From NCBI RefSeq assembly GCF_000005505.3, contig NC_016134.3:4774001-4838000 (forward strand): a stretch of 64,000 nucleotides of DNA. Reading direction: 5' to 3'. This DNA comes from Brachypodium distachyon. Lineage: Eukaryota > Streptophyta > Magnoliopsida > Poales > Poaceae. The notes under the pieces were generated by a model that did not search any database, had not been told where the DNA came from, and saw only the letters and a program-made list of their open reading frames with translations. A program made the position numbers and the translations under genes. Shown here in pieces: positions 23,308-35,698 of the stretch; within the stretch, counting starts at the first letter, position 1, and every line of letters starts with the position of its first letter.

Positions 23308-23950
23308 ATGGCTGGAGGCCGTCCACCGAAGCCGTCCCTCGCCGACGCAGAATCTCCGGGCGCGGACGCCGAGGCGCGGGCTCCCCGGAGGCCGCAGCAG
23401 CGCGGGCGGCCCGCGTCCGAGCTCTACGCGGAGCTGGCCGCGCTGCTCCCCGGCATCCCCTCTCGGGTACGCACGCTCGTCCTCTGTTCTTCACTTCTTC
23501 TTCCCCTGCTCTCTGCCCGACCTCCTTGTTTCTCGGCAATGGCGAATTTGGTCCGATTGATTCGGCGTGTGCGTGCAGGCGAGCAAGGTGGAGGTGCTGG
23601 AGGCGGCGTTGGCGCAGGTGAAGGTGCTGGAGGACACGGCGGCGGTGCTCGAGGCCTACAGGGCGCTGCGCTCTGAGTCTGACCCCGCGCCGCGCCCACG
23701 CGCCGAGGTGGCGTCCCGGGACGCGGTCTGCTTCGCCGTGCGGCTGCCTCCTGCTCCGGCTCCGGCGGGCGGCGGAGGCGGAGGCGGGCTGAGGCGCGTG
23801 CTGGAGGCGTTCGAGGGGCGCGGGGTGGAGGTCCTGGCGGCCACCGTCACGGGAGGGCAGCAGGTCATCACGGTCACCGCGGACGCCGCGCCGCCGGAGG
23901 TCGTGGAGGGCATCAAGGCGGACATCGCCGGCATCGAGTGGCTGCCCTGA
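23308..23950 (+). CDS. Small HLH (atypical bHLH) protein with ACT-like C-terminal domain
   Basis: Exons 23308-23466 and 23579-23950 join in phase 0 (TCTCGG donor, GTGCAG acceptor) to give 176 aa. The helix-loop-helix spans the junction: SELYAELAALLPG, then loop IPSR, then ASKVEVLEAALAQVKVLED. This resembles plant bHLH proteins. The usual basic region with H-E-R is not evident (RAPRRPQQRGRPA precedes helix 1), so DNA binding is doubtful and a dimerisation or regulatory role is more likely. The C-terminal ~80 residues, after a poly-Gly linker, have an alternating beta/alpha pattern (VCFAVRLP, EAFEGRGVEVLAATV, QVITVTAD) like the ACT-like dimerisation domains of many plant bHLHs. The exact subfamily is not known. 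An inverted partial copy lies 8 kb upstream. Confidence 0.75.
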
Positions 23951-24740
23951 TCCGTGGATGCTCGATTCGATTCTGAGCTACCACTAACCTTTTTGCGGTC
24001 TCTTTAGAATTACATTCCGTCCGTCGTCTAATCCATTGACGATGGAGTAGAATTAGATAGGCGGATGATCAACAAAAGCTATGGAAAGTGTTGAATCACT
24101 CAGAGTCATTTTCATTTTTATTCTTCTGATTCAGCAGTCCATGTTTGATCTTCTGTTTCGATTGCACCGCAACTGAAACATAAAAAGGAGAGGCAACGCA
24201 ACGAACAAAAATAGAGCGTGCATGTTTCTGGAATTTTCATTTTTCTGAATCAGCTGAAAACGGTAGCGTGTGCTCCGTAATCCAAAAAATAGATCTCCAT
24301 GAAAACATTTGGTTGCCTTTCCAACTGTACAAAGGCACTGTAGTTCATAATCATTTTTTCTTCGTCCAGCATAATTTCTAATTTCACTCCCTTCTAGACT
24401 TTGAAAACGTATCCAAGATCATTTAATCACCAATAATTTACTATCAAAAAGGTGCACACAATGGTGTAGTATCCGGATGGAGTTTAATAGAATGCACTAG
24501 TTTTAACACACAATGTATGGATAATTAACATATAGCTAGAGCAAAACATTTCATGTCATCCCAGCAACATCAAGCACTAGACTTGCATAATTCTTGAAAT
24601 GAAGCAGCCTGAGACATGCGTACGAACAGTTTGTACGAAGTAAGAGCTAGCTAGTCACATCTACTACCAATACTCACACCAGATTAACATTTTAGATTAT
24701 CAACAAAACAAGAAAAACAGTTTGCATAGACATTTTCACA

Positions 24741-26734
24741 TCAAAACAGCAGCGACCATGCAACCACAATGCTCATCTTGCAAAACCCCACATCAAAGAT
24801 GCCATGGCTCTCACCAGATCTTGCCGGGACAAAGGTGACCTCTTTGCAAACGCTGCTGGCCTCATCGTCGCCGCTTTGCCTTGCCTGAACACCGACGATC
24901 AGCTTCCCATGGCCATCACGTCCTTCTACGAATACAACATCACGTGAAAACTCAACAAGCCCATCATCCGAGACAGACACCATTCCGTCCCTAGAGTCGA
25001 GTAGCGTGACGTTCTCGTCGATACTGGCTGTACGAGCGACGAACTTCCCATAGAAATCAGTCAACCCTTCAGAAATCCAGACTTTTATTGCCGCCTCCAG
25101 TGCCATTTGGAGATGTGCATACCTGAACTCCAGCGTGCAGCACAGATCTGGGGCCATGTCCTTCAGGAGAGAGCCGGCTTTACCCCTCTGACTGATGCAG
25201 TTATAATCAAAGATTTGAGCGCTCAACACCTTATCTTCAGAGGGCCTTGTCCCCTTCACTCTTAGCTCAATCTCGATAGCGACGGGATCATACAATAGGA
25301 TTGCACGGCATGGGCCTGTAAGGACCAGAGATGAATGCTGCAAACAACCATTACATGATTTGCGACAGGAATATTTGATATAAGATATACCATCTACCAC
25401 TTATCTAACTGCCACTGTTGAAGGAGGGCAAGTCTTCCACAGCGGCATTTAGATATATCTTATAAGGGTACACTTTAGATATGAAGACTTTAGTTTAACT
25501 TTTGGAAAACAGTGTGTTCTGTCAAAGTGCCAAATAATATTACAATAATGGTGCAGTGTGTTCTATCAAAGAGCCACATTTTCAAATGTGTGATCTAGCA
25601 AATCCAAAGATTTAGAGTTTGACAGACAAAATGGTACAAATTTAGTGTCTTTGGGTAGCCAAGTTCCTAAATTGTAATACAACACACCTTTTTAGATGTC
25701 CTTGCATGGTGGCAATTGACTATCGAATCCACACTTGATATGCCAGCATGGTCTCCTTTTTATATATATCAAGTTATCAACACTCTAGTTTAATTTTTGG
25801 TAAACGAATTGTTGATCACCTTAGAATGTTGGAAGAAACTTAATGCTATAAGAATTTTAGGGACTTTAACACACAAAACTGTTCAGACTTCAGAGTATCA
25901 CATGGACATCCAATTCAGCTAACCTAAATAGTTCCAAGAATTGATAACATTGAATGTAAAATTACAATTTTGTGGAGCACTCACACAGACACACACAGGA
26001 AAACAAAATGCAAAATTCAGTGACACTGAAGGGAAAACAATAGAGGGGGAGTGCCTGAAGAGAGGAGGTACCTCTGCAGTGAGCGTCTGGCAATCTTCTC
26101 TCGTGCGCTCAAAGATATAATTGCGGTTCTGGTACAACGAGTCACGCATGGCGATGAAGCCAAACACATCTATCGGCCAGCAGCACATTGTACCCTTCAG
26201 CTCCAGCACACCGACGGAGAAAATCTGTAGCGCGTCTAGGAGCTTGGCGTAGCTCGGCGCAGGCTCCTGACTGAACCTCATGGGTGGCGCCTCAACTGCA
26301 ACCATAAAAATCAAATTTATAGTTGCGGTATCCAAATTCCTAATTTCCAGGGACTTTTCAACCGGAACAAGAATCTGTGAGGGGTAACACAAAAGCTAAA
26401 AACTTGATGCAAAATTGTCGTTTTTTTTTGGGTGAAATCGTCTGGCTCGCGCTTAGCAAAATGTAAAACTTAAAGGGATAATCGAAGATCATGGATGAGA
26501 ATACGAACTTCTTTTCTCGACATCGCCGAAATACTCGGACCATGCCCGTGTCCAGTCGTGGCGAAAGTTGGCGAGCCGGCGGAGCATCCATTCCTCCTCT
26601 GCTTCGTCCTCGCGGGACCTCTTGGGCTCCTCGTTCACCTCCTCCTGCTCCGCCGCCAACCTCGTGTGACCCGTAACCGTCTCCATACCCGCCGTATCCA
26701 CCACCCTCCCGATTCCTCCCGCGGTCTCCGGCAT
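24741..26734 (-). CDS. DUF6598 domain protein, copy 1 (intact)
   Basis: Three exons, 26509-26734, 26072-26295 and 24741-25337, join in phase to give about 348 aa. Exon 1 is acidic and charged (RLAAEQEE, EDEAEEEWMLRRL). Exon 2 carries LQIFSVGVLELKG, WPIDVFGFIAMRDSL and NRNYIFERTREDCQTL. Exon 3 begins HSSLVLTGPCRAILL and holds VELRVKGTR-type and FVARTASIDENV blocks. These are hallmarks of the grass-expanded DUF6598 family, of unknown biochemical function. One layout remark is inference: the N-terminal region and the beta-rich repeats look intracellular, with no signal peptide. It is the only copy of the three that looks wholly undisturbed. Confidence 0.85.
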
Positions 26735-28332
26735 CTTCTGCCGCTGCCGCCGCCCCGCTGAGACTTAGGGTTGGGCACCCACCGTTCTCGTGAGGATTTT
26801 TTCCCCCTTCAACAATTCTTTCGACAGCTTTTTTTTCCCTTTAATTAAGTGAAAGATAAGACAGGTGTTCTCTTTGTTTTGTACCCGATAAAATTTCAAA
26901 TTCATCTGTTTCAATTTAAATTTTTAAAAATGAGAATGAGGGGAGGAAACAGAAAATAGAACTCCCGTGAGTTTCCGACCCAATATATGGGTTTCTAGGC
27001 GGGTTATTGAAAACTTAGGGCATTAGCAATAGTAGAGTAAATATTGATTTTTCATTCCATCTAGAGTCGACAACTAAATGACACATACAATAGATTGTGT
27101 TTTTATATTTACTATAAATAATTTGTTAACACTAAATGCAACGATTACAATGGTAAATAGGTTAATTCTTAACTGATTCTTAGTCGATTTTTCTTTAAGG
27201 TCAGTTCTCTTTGCTTTCATATTTCTCTTTCCTCTACATCACCAAATTTCAAATAATAGTCGTTTAAGAGTGAACTTTTGCGGATGTCCTTATCAACTAA
27301 CTATTTCTCCTAGGAGAGCTCCTCTTTTTGAATAATTTTAGTCATAATAATTTTTTTAATGTTCATGTGGGCTAAATAATGTAGAGACAATTTTCTCTAC
27401 CCCATGTTTATATAGCCTGAAAACGCACGAAGAAAATCTCGGAAGAAAAGAATTTATCCCCATCTTTGTTACAATACCGTAAATTTCGTAAACTGAAAAA
27501 TAAACTTCTCCGTATCTGTTACATTGTTCACACCTTGATTCTTGTAATATTGATTTCATTAATAAAATCTGGAGCGTGCGTTCCTTAATCCAAAGAATAT
27601 AATTATATGAAAACATTTGGTTGGCCTCTAACGGAACAAAGGTACTCCAGTTGTGTTGTCTGAACTTCTCAACAACTTCAAAACAAGTCAACATATTTAT
27701 AGTACATAATTCGAAATTATCTAGAAATTATGTATAGTTCAGAGACACAAGCTTTACACTTGGAAGTTGTGGAATTCAAAATTTATTTTTAAACCATCTT
27801 CTGAGAATTTGAAGTACCATAGTTCTGAACCAATATTCATAAATTCAAAATGTACAAGTTCTAAGCAAAGTGGTAACCTGTCAACAAACATTTCACAATC
27901 ATCTTTTTTTCGTGCAGCATAATTTCTACTTCACTCCCTTCTAGACTTTCAAACGTATTTACTTATTATCCAAATCATTTAATCGTCAACAATTTACTTG
28001 GCAAAAACGTGCAGACAATGGTACTATCCGGATGATTGAGTTTAATAGGATGCATAATTTTAACACATAATGTATACATATTTAACATATCCAACGAAGA
28101 GCAGAACATTTCGAGCCATCCCAGCAACAGAAAGCACTAGACTTGCTTAATCCTTGTATTGAAGCACTTGAGACATCCGGTGTCAAAATAAATAAATACA
28201 GTTGAGACATGCCTAGGTGCAACTGTTAGTACGAAGTAAGAGCTAGCTAGTCACATCTACTACCAATACTAACACCAAATTAATATTTTATATTATCGAA
28301 AAAACAAGGAAAATCAGTTTGCATAGACCTTT
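26735..28332. other. Spacer between DUF6598 copies 1 and 2
   Basis: No gene was recognised. Downstream of copy 2 (about 27,580-28,330) the sequence is homologous to the region downstream of copy 1 (24,270-24,740), for example in GAAAACATTTGGTTG and CTTCTAGACTTT, so the tandem unit includes the 3' flank. At about 27,010 a 'GGGCATTAGCAATAGTAGAG' sequence resembles a common grass MITE end. Confidence 0.5.
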
Positions 28333-28905
28333 TCACATCAAACCAGCAGCGACCATGCGACCACAACTCTGACTCTCACCAGATGTTGCCGGGACAAAGG
28401 TGATCACCTCATTGCAAACGCTGCTGGCCTCATCATCACCACTTGGCCTTGCCTGAACACCGACGATCAGCTCTCCACGACCATCACATCCTTTTACGAA
28501 TACAACACTGCGTGAAAACTCAAAGAGCCCATCATCTGAGACAGACACCATTCTGTCCCTAGAGTCGAGCAGCACGACGTTCTCGTTGATACTGGCTGTA
28601 CGAGCGACGAAGTTCCCATAGAAATCAGTTGACCCTTCAGAGATCCAGATGTTAATTGCCGCCTCCAGTGCCATTTGGAGATGTGCAAACCTGAACACCA
28701 GCGTGCAGCGCAGATCTGGGGACATGTCCTTCAGGAGAGAGCCGGCTTTGCCTCTCCGAGAGATGCAGTTATAATCAAAGATTTGAGCGCTCAACACCTT
28801 ATCTTCAGAGGGCCTTGTCCCCTTCACTCTTAGCTCAATCTCGATTGCGACAGGGTCATGCAATAGGATTGCACGGCATGGGCCAGTAAGGACAAGAGAT
28901 GAATG
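28333..28905 (-). pseudogene. DUF6598 copy 2, exon 3 only
   Basis: The segment is homologous to exon 3 of copy 1 (HSSLVLTGPCRAILL through GDDEASSVCNE). A short deletion near the end removes the HGIFDVGFCKM-type part and leads to a different tail (SCGRMVAAGLM). Intron-like homology continues to about 29,190 (CTTCCACAGTTTGTTGG), but no exon 1 or exon 2 follows before the mariner-type and Copia elements. It is also more diverged from copy 1 than copy 3 is in its 3' part. Confidence 0.8.
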
Positions 28906-28944
28906 CTGCAAAAGACCAACATGATTTGAGACAGGAATATTACA

Positions 28945-29042
28945 TACTCCCTCCTATTAATAATAAGTGTCGCCCACTTAGTACAAATTCTGTACTAACT
29001 TAGTACAGATTGGATGACACTTATTATGGATCGGATGGAGTA
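28945..29042. mobile_element. Stowaway MITE, strongly palindromic
   Basis: TA-flanked, ~95 bp. The left CTCCCTCCTATTAATAATAAG pairs with the right CTTATTATGGATCGGATGGAG, and the middle also pairs (TTAGTACA... with ...CTTAGTACAG). Confidence 0.85.
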
Positions 29043-29189
29043 TAAGATATACCATCTGCCACTTATCTAACTGCTATAAGGCACGGAACTATCAAATGAT
29101 GGCAAGTCTTCCACAGTTTGTTGGATAAGAAGAATGCACCACACTTGACAATGGATCTAAAGTTGTAGCCTTGCTAAATACGCGATCAT

Positions 29190-30047
29190 GGTTGAGGAGG
29201 TGGGTGCTAGAAATCAGGGGCGCTTTGGCCAGATCGGCCAAAGAAACGAGACCCTGGCTTACTTTTTGGAACTCGCAAAAAAAAATGTAGGAGGAAAAAA
29301 TGTGCGCCTTCCTTTTTGGAATTAGGATATTCAATGCGCGCACATTGAAATTTGGGAGGGCATGAATACTAGGGTGGTTTAGAGCCTTGGAGGTGTCTCT
29401 CGACTAGAACAAAGCTACTGAGATGCAGAATGATCAAATGAAGAGGGACAAAGCGAGTGAAAGAATAAGGTTGGATGAAGAAAGATAGATGCTAGAAAAA
29501 GAAAGAATAGAATCAATGCAAACGAGTAGAGAGAGGGTTAAGTAGAGAGGTATATCAGTTTTCACACATCAAATCGCAACGTGAGAGCACCATGCTTAAT
29601 TTTGCACGTGTTCATGAAGTAGAATCACCGACCAATGCATTTGAAAGTCTTTTCTTTTGTTCCTAGCAACGCACGGGCATCCTACTGGCTATTAGTCAGT
29701 CTAACATAGCAGTTGGCTGCAAGTTAAAGCGAAGGAGTAAAGTTTCATGGTGTTTTCTCTTCTACCCGGTCCACCCAACCAATTTTACCTGCCTGATCCA
29801 ATTCTCAATCCGTCTCGACTTCGACTTGATCAAAACCATACGTATATCTACTGTTTTGGTTGTCCTTTCTTCGTTCCATAATTCTTATCTCGAATTTGTC
29901 TAAAAATGAATGTATTTATTCGTAAAAAGCGACTTGTTTCCGGTCAAGTTCGGTGGACAGGGAATTGATCGGGCAGGTAAGCGGTTCAGATCAAGTCGAG
30001 TGGACTTGAAAGAGGATTGAGCCGGTATGCTGTCCGGGAAAATCTGA
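29190..30047. other. Unassigned repeat-like sequence
   Basis: Where homology to the DUF6598 intron stops, this stretch shows no gene. At about 29,421-29,545 a purine-rich frame with stops (QMKRDKASERIRLDEER-like) has a coiled-coil flavour and may be a decayed coding fragment. Nothing else was recognised. Confidence 0.4.
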
Positions 30048-32118
30048 TACTCACTCCGTGTAGAAAAGGATGTCGCGCCGGTTATTTTGCAAAAGAAAGC
30101 TCGGAGAATTCCAGAACTAACAGGCAGTCCTCCCGCTCTCTTCTTCCTTGCCGCACGCCGCCGCCGCTCCCCTCTGCCGTATAGGTCCGAAGGCGAGCTG
30201 CCCTCGACACTCCCCCTCCGCCGTCTAGCTCCACCGGGCTTCTCCCGTTCCGCCGTCCAGCTCCCCCGGGCTGCTCCCCCTCCGCCGTCCAAAGATTTGG
30301 TTTTTCTTGGAATGGGGATGAGGGAGGCGAGAGCTGGTGCTGCAGCGCGAGATATGGTGCTTCCCAGCGCGCCGACTCCCTCCGCCCCGCAACTGCTGCG
30401 GCCGAGGCTGATGACATGCTGTTGTGGTGCTGATGGCAACCTCTAAACAATGGTCATGCTCCCTCCTTGCAGCATAGGTAAAGAAAGACAAGCCTCCCTG
30501 TTTCTCAATTTTTGAATCTCTGATGTTTTGCAAGTGTTTTCTGAATTTCTGAATATTGGTGCTGTAGTTTAATATTGCTGCTATAATTGCTGAACTTCTG
30601 AATATTGGAGCTGAACTTGCAGAACTTGTATTTTTTCAGATGCTGGACGGAGGGACCGAGGGAGTAGCTTCATATTGGTGCTATAATTGCTAAATATTGC
30701 AGGGAAACCGTCCTTGATCTGTTGCAATCCGAAGCTGAAAATTCAGCATGACATGCATGTCAAAGACAATAATTTGTAAAGTGTGGCCTATTCTGTACTC
30801 AAGGGTGACAGTTTGTATGGTTATTTTACTCAACTATTTTACTGCAGAATTAGAGCAACATATAATGTTGTTCCACAGATGTTTATACTCAGTAGGTACT
30901 GATATTTCCATCACCATCCAAACAGAACATCAAGTTATACTCAGTAACCTTCAGAACACCTGAGCAATACAATACATTGAAATTCTTTCAATTAACTGTT
31001 AACTGAAACTCAACTGTGAACTAATAACTGAAACTCAGCAAGCAAATTCAACTTTGAACTGTTGACTGAAATTTTTTCACAACAAAATAGTGTTTGGTTA
31101 CATTAGAACTATTAACTGAAATAATTTCAGAATTTGTTTGACTTCAAGTCTTCAGAATTTGATTGAAATAAGTACAGTACAGTACAGTACTCCAGGTGAG
31201 TAAGTGACCTGAGCTGATTGTTATCTTGCTAACTGTGGTTTCTGAACTGAATAGATGACCGAATCTTGTTTCTGAACTGAATAGATGACCTGCCTGAGCT
31301 GATTGTTATCTTGCTAAGGTCTGAATCTTGTTGCTTCTGAGTATGAACTGCAGGTGCTCTGAAGATTATGAACTGCACTGTATTGTTGGTTTCAGTTCAG
31401 GAGCAGAAGATTATGAACTGCAGGTGCTGCTGTCTAACTCCTGTCTTGGTGCTAATCTCTGAATCTTATTGCTGCTGAGTATGAGGAACACAATTCATGT
31501 ATTCTCCTCGTGATCTCTAGGTCAAAACACTACCTGGATTGCAGGTGTTCTTCTAGTTAGGACCTAACTGAGCACAATTCTCATTGGTCAAATTGCAGGT
31601 GTTCTTCTTGAGCAATCTGTCTACGGTAAGTTGTTCGGCAGCAGAGAAGTACCAAAACAATCAATCAAGTTTTTATTTCAGCCGGACCATCGATCCGGCG
31701 CGCAGGCCTCGGCGACGACCTCCTTCCTCGCTGGCAGATGGCGAGGGAGCTGCGGAGGCGGGGGAGACTGACGGCGCTAGCAAACTGGCCGGCCGGCCGC
31801 CCGCCAGGTACTCCGCGTCCGCGAGCTCCTCTGCGTCCGCGATGCAGGCGATCGCGAGCTCCTGCGCGCCCGCGAGATTGGACTGCATGCGCGAGGCCCG
31901 CGGCGCGAGATTGGATCGCAGCAGGACGACGACGGAGGGCACCGCGACGACAACGGAGGGTAGCACGACGGGAAGATTTGAATTTTGATTTCAGATTGAA
32001 TTTCAATTTGAAGCCCAAATTTCAAATGTTCCGGATGTTTAGGTTTTTTTCTTTAGCAAAATTAAATTGAACTGCAGGGGAGGAAGGATGCGACATCCTT
32101 TTACGAACAGAGGGAGTA
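30048..32118. mobile_element. Non-autonomous mariner-type element A, ~2.07 kb
   Basis: TA at both ends (30048-30049 and 32117-32118) flanks inverted termini: left CTCACTCCGTGTAGAAAAGG then ATGTCGCGCC, right the inverse GATGCGACATCCTTTTACG then AGAGGGAG. Its termini and subterminal GC-rich blocks (CCGCCGTCTAGCTCCACCGG at left, the GAAGATTT...CAATTTGAA stretch at right) match element B at 37.3 kb. Short duplications (GAATCTTGTTTCTGAACTG; TTATGAACTGCAGGTGCT) occur inside. No transposase was seen. Confidence 0.75.
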
Positions 32119-32289
32119 GAAGAGAAAACCGAAACACCTCTCTAACGCTCGTCCGCGGCGCGCAGACGAAAAGCCGACCACGCGCGCTCTCCTTTCCTTT
32201 TTTCTTTCTGCGCCGTTTCCTTTTCTGTCTCAGCCTTCCGTTGCCAATTAGCTCCAAAATATCTCCCTCCCCAGGCAGTCTCTTCCCTC

Positions 32290-35200
32290 TGTTATGAAAT
32301 ATTAGTGTGGATGTCCATAACCCATATACCATCAAAGACATAACCTTCTAATTCAATGGAGTAACTCTCATAGTATCAATTCTTGTAACTCCATCTCACA
32401 TGTATGACTATGTATATGAGAGCTTATGTATTGGAATGAGATATAAGAAATTCCAATTTCATCTCTCACTCTCTCCATTCTATACATTCCTTTACATTAC
32501 AAGTAGTTATTTTATAACACGTTATCAACACGACTGTCTCTAAAGCTATCAAGACCTAGGTAAGAAACTTTACATTGATCATAATGTTATTTTTGTGGTA
32601 AGACATTATCATTTGTATTTGTTTCTATATTTTGTTCTTGCACGATTGTTTGAATTTTGCAATCTATATATTTGGTAGTTTACCATGTTGAATCTTGCCA
32701 AGATTGATTTCATGACTCTGGATATTGCGGGCAAGAATTACTTGTCATGGGTGCTAGATGCTGAAACTCACCTGAGTGCCCATGGGCTTGGTGATGCGAT
32801 CAAAGAAAAAAATAATGCATCTAGCCAAGATAAAGCTAAGGCTTTGATTTTCATTATTCGCCACCTCCATGAAGGTCTAAAGGCCGAATACCTTATTGAT
32901 AAGGATCCCCTTGTTCTTAGGAACAAACTAAAAGAAAGATTTGATCATCATAAATCAATTATCCTCCCTAAAGCGATGAGCTTTTGATGAAAAATCATGA
33001 GTCACGTCCAAGTGGTTCCAGTCCATTTCCTGAATCGAATGCGACAAAATATGATTACCAAAATAGAGGACATGGTCGTGGTCGTGGTCGTGGCTATGAA
33101 TATGGACGAGGTTGCGGGAGAGGAAATTATAGTGTTCGCTTCAAGAACACAGCTAGACCTCATGAAATACAAGAAAGGGGAGATAAATATGAAGGCGAAA
33201 TTGATGAAACAAAAAATGCATGCCATCGCTGTGGTGGAATATCCCATTGGGCACGTAACTGCCGTACACCAAAGTACCTTGTTGATCTCTATCAACAATC
33301 AATTGAGAAGAAAGGGAAACATATAGAGACAAATTTTGCAAATAGCAATGATGATGTTCCTGGCATGGCAGATAATGGAGAACATGGCAACAATGATGCT
33401 GCCCACTTGGATGTTTCTGATTTCTTCATTCAAGAATAATTTATATTTGTAACCTCCTATTCCATATAAGAATAAATATGTCTTAATTAGAATAAGAGTT
33501 AAGTATGTTGTAACTTCTTTTGCTACAAAATAAATCCATATCTTTGTGTTTAGTACTACTGCATTTAACTGTTTGGTATTTAATAAATTTATTCTAATAA
33601 ACTAGTATTTATTGGTACATGTTTCTTTTGAAGTATATATGGAAAATTCTTTGGCTCAAGATCTTCTGAAGGAAGAAGAGATATGCCTTATAGACAGTGC
33701 AACAACACATACCATATTGAAGAGTAAAATGCATTTTTCCTATCATACATTACAAGATGCAGTTGTTCATACTATATCTGGAAGTGCTAAATTGGTAGAG
33801 GGCTCTGGAAGAGCCACAAATGTTACCTTGTGGGACAAAGGTAGACATAAACGAAGCACTTTATTCCCCAAAGTCTCATAGAAATTTGTTGAGCTTTAAA
33901 GATAAACGCCGAAATGGCTATCATATAGAGACTATGTGTGAGGATAGTGTGGAGTACCTCAACATTACAAAGATATCATCGGGGAAAAAGTATGTGTTGG
34001 AGAAATTACCAGAATTATCTTCTGGTTTATACTATACAAGTCTCAAAAAGAAAGTCATATATGGTGGTGGAACCGAAGTTCACCAACCATAGCAATTTTA
34101 TTACATGGCATGACCGGCTAGGCCATCCCGGATCAGTAATGATGCGAAAAGTTATTAATAGTTCATGCGGCATAAACTAAAGGAGGAAAAGATTCTCCAA
34201 TCGAATGACTTTCCATGCATCGCATGCTCTCAAGGGAAATTGATTGTGCGCCCATCACCGGTTAAAATTGGACATCAGTCCCTCGCTTTTCTAGAGCACA
34301 TACAAGAGATATATGTGGACCAATTCATCCACCAAGTGGACCATTTAGATACTTTATGGTTTTAATTGATGCATCAACTAGATGGCCACACGTCTCCTTA
34401 CTATCAACTCGCAATCTAGTGTTTGCGCGACTGTTGGCTCAAATAATCAAGTTAAGATCTCAGTTTCCAGATAATCCGATCAAAGCTATACGCTTGGATA
34501 ATGCCGGTGAATTTACATCAAATAGTTTCAGTGAATATTGCATGTCGATTGGAATAAGTGTTGAACATCCGGTTGCACATGTTCATACATAGAATGGTCT
34601 TGCAGAATCATTTATTAAACGTCTTCAATTAATAGGACCATTACTTATGAAGTCAAAACTCCCAATTTCTTCTTGGAGACATGCTATTTTGCATGCAGCG
34701 GCATTAATTCGCATCAGGCCAACAAGTTACCATAGTTCTTCCCCTCTACAATTGGTTTTTCGCAAAGAGCACGATATTTTCCATCTAAGAATTTTTGGAC
34801 GTGCGGTGTATGTCCTCCCAATTGCTCCACCAAAGCGCACAAAGATGGGACCCCAAAGAAGGTTGGGAATATATGTGGGATATGAGTCCCCTTCTATAAT
34901 AAAATATCTTGAACCATCAAGGAGATGTATTTACAGCAAGATTTGCTGTTTGACATTTTGATGAGTCAATTTTCCCAACAACAGGGGGAGGGGATAAGCA
35001 GCTAAATAAAGAAATTAGCTGGAATGAATTATCACTATCTCACTTTGATCCTCGTACAAACCAATGTGAGCAAGAAGTTCAAAGGATAATTCAATTACAG
35101 AGCTTAGCGAATAACTTGCCAGACACTTTTACAGACTTAAAAAGAGTGACAAAGTCATATATTCTAGCTGCTAATGCTCCTGAAAGAATAGATGTCCAAC

Positions 35201-35379
35201 ATAGGCAAGCATCTACCGCAAATGAATCAAAACCTACTATGAAACGAGGTAGACCATTGGGTTCCAAAGATAAAAATCCTCAAAAGCGAAAGGGAGCAAA
35301 GAATCAAGATGGTCAAATCGAGGAAATGATAATTCAGGAAAAATCTCCTGAAGGAAATGATGACATGACTCAAGAGATC
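32290..35379 (+). mobile_element. Copia retrotransposon, 3'-truncated
   Basis: A putative 5' LTR at 32290-32519 runs TGTTATG...ATAACA, followed by a CGTTATCAACACG primer-site-like sequence. The gag frame starts MLNLAKIDFMTLDIAGKNY and carries a CCHC zinc knuckle (CHRCGGISHWARNC). A protease-like DSATTHTIL, a pre-integrase WHDRLGHPG motif and integrase segments (LDNAGEFTS) follow, broken by stops and frameshifts. The Lys/Pro-rich linker after integrase ends at about 35,379. There is no reverse transcriptase, RNase H or 3' LTR. The sequence then passes directly into DUF6598 3' flank. It is a defective element. Confidence 0.85.
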
Positions 35380-35698
35380 ATTTAATCACCAATAATTTAC
35401 TTGCAAAAAGGTGCACACAATGGTGTAGTATCCGGATGGAGTTTAATAGAATGCACTAGTTTTAACACACAATGTATGGATAATTAACATATAGCTAGAG
35501 CAAAACATTTCATGTCATCCCAGCAACATCAAGCACTAGACTTGCATAATTCTTGAAATGAAGCAGCCTGAGACATGCGTACGAACAGTTTGTACGAAGT
35601 AAGAGCTAGCTAGTCACATCTACTACCAATACTCACACCAGATTAACATTTTAATTATCAACAAAACAAGAAAAACAGTTTGCATAGACATTTTCACA

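Noticed and set aside
27356..27694. 112-codon minus-strand frame
   Set aside because: AT-rich spacer between DUF6598 copies that is homologous to copy 1 downstream non-coding DNA; no motif.
30087..30446. Pro/Arg-rich frames on both strands in mariner-type element A
   Set aside because: GC-rich subterminal sequence shared with element B; no motif, and frames are not conserved between the two.
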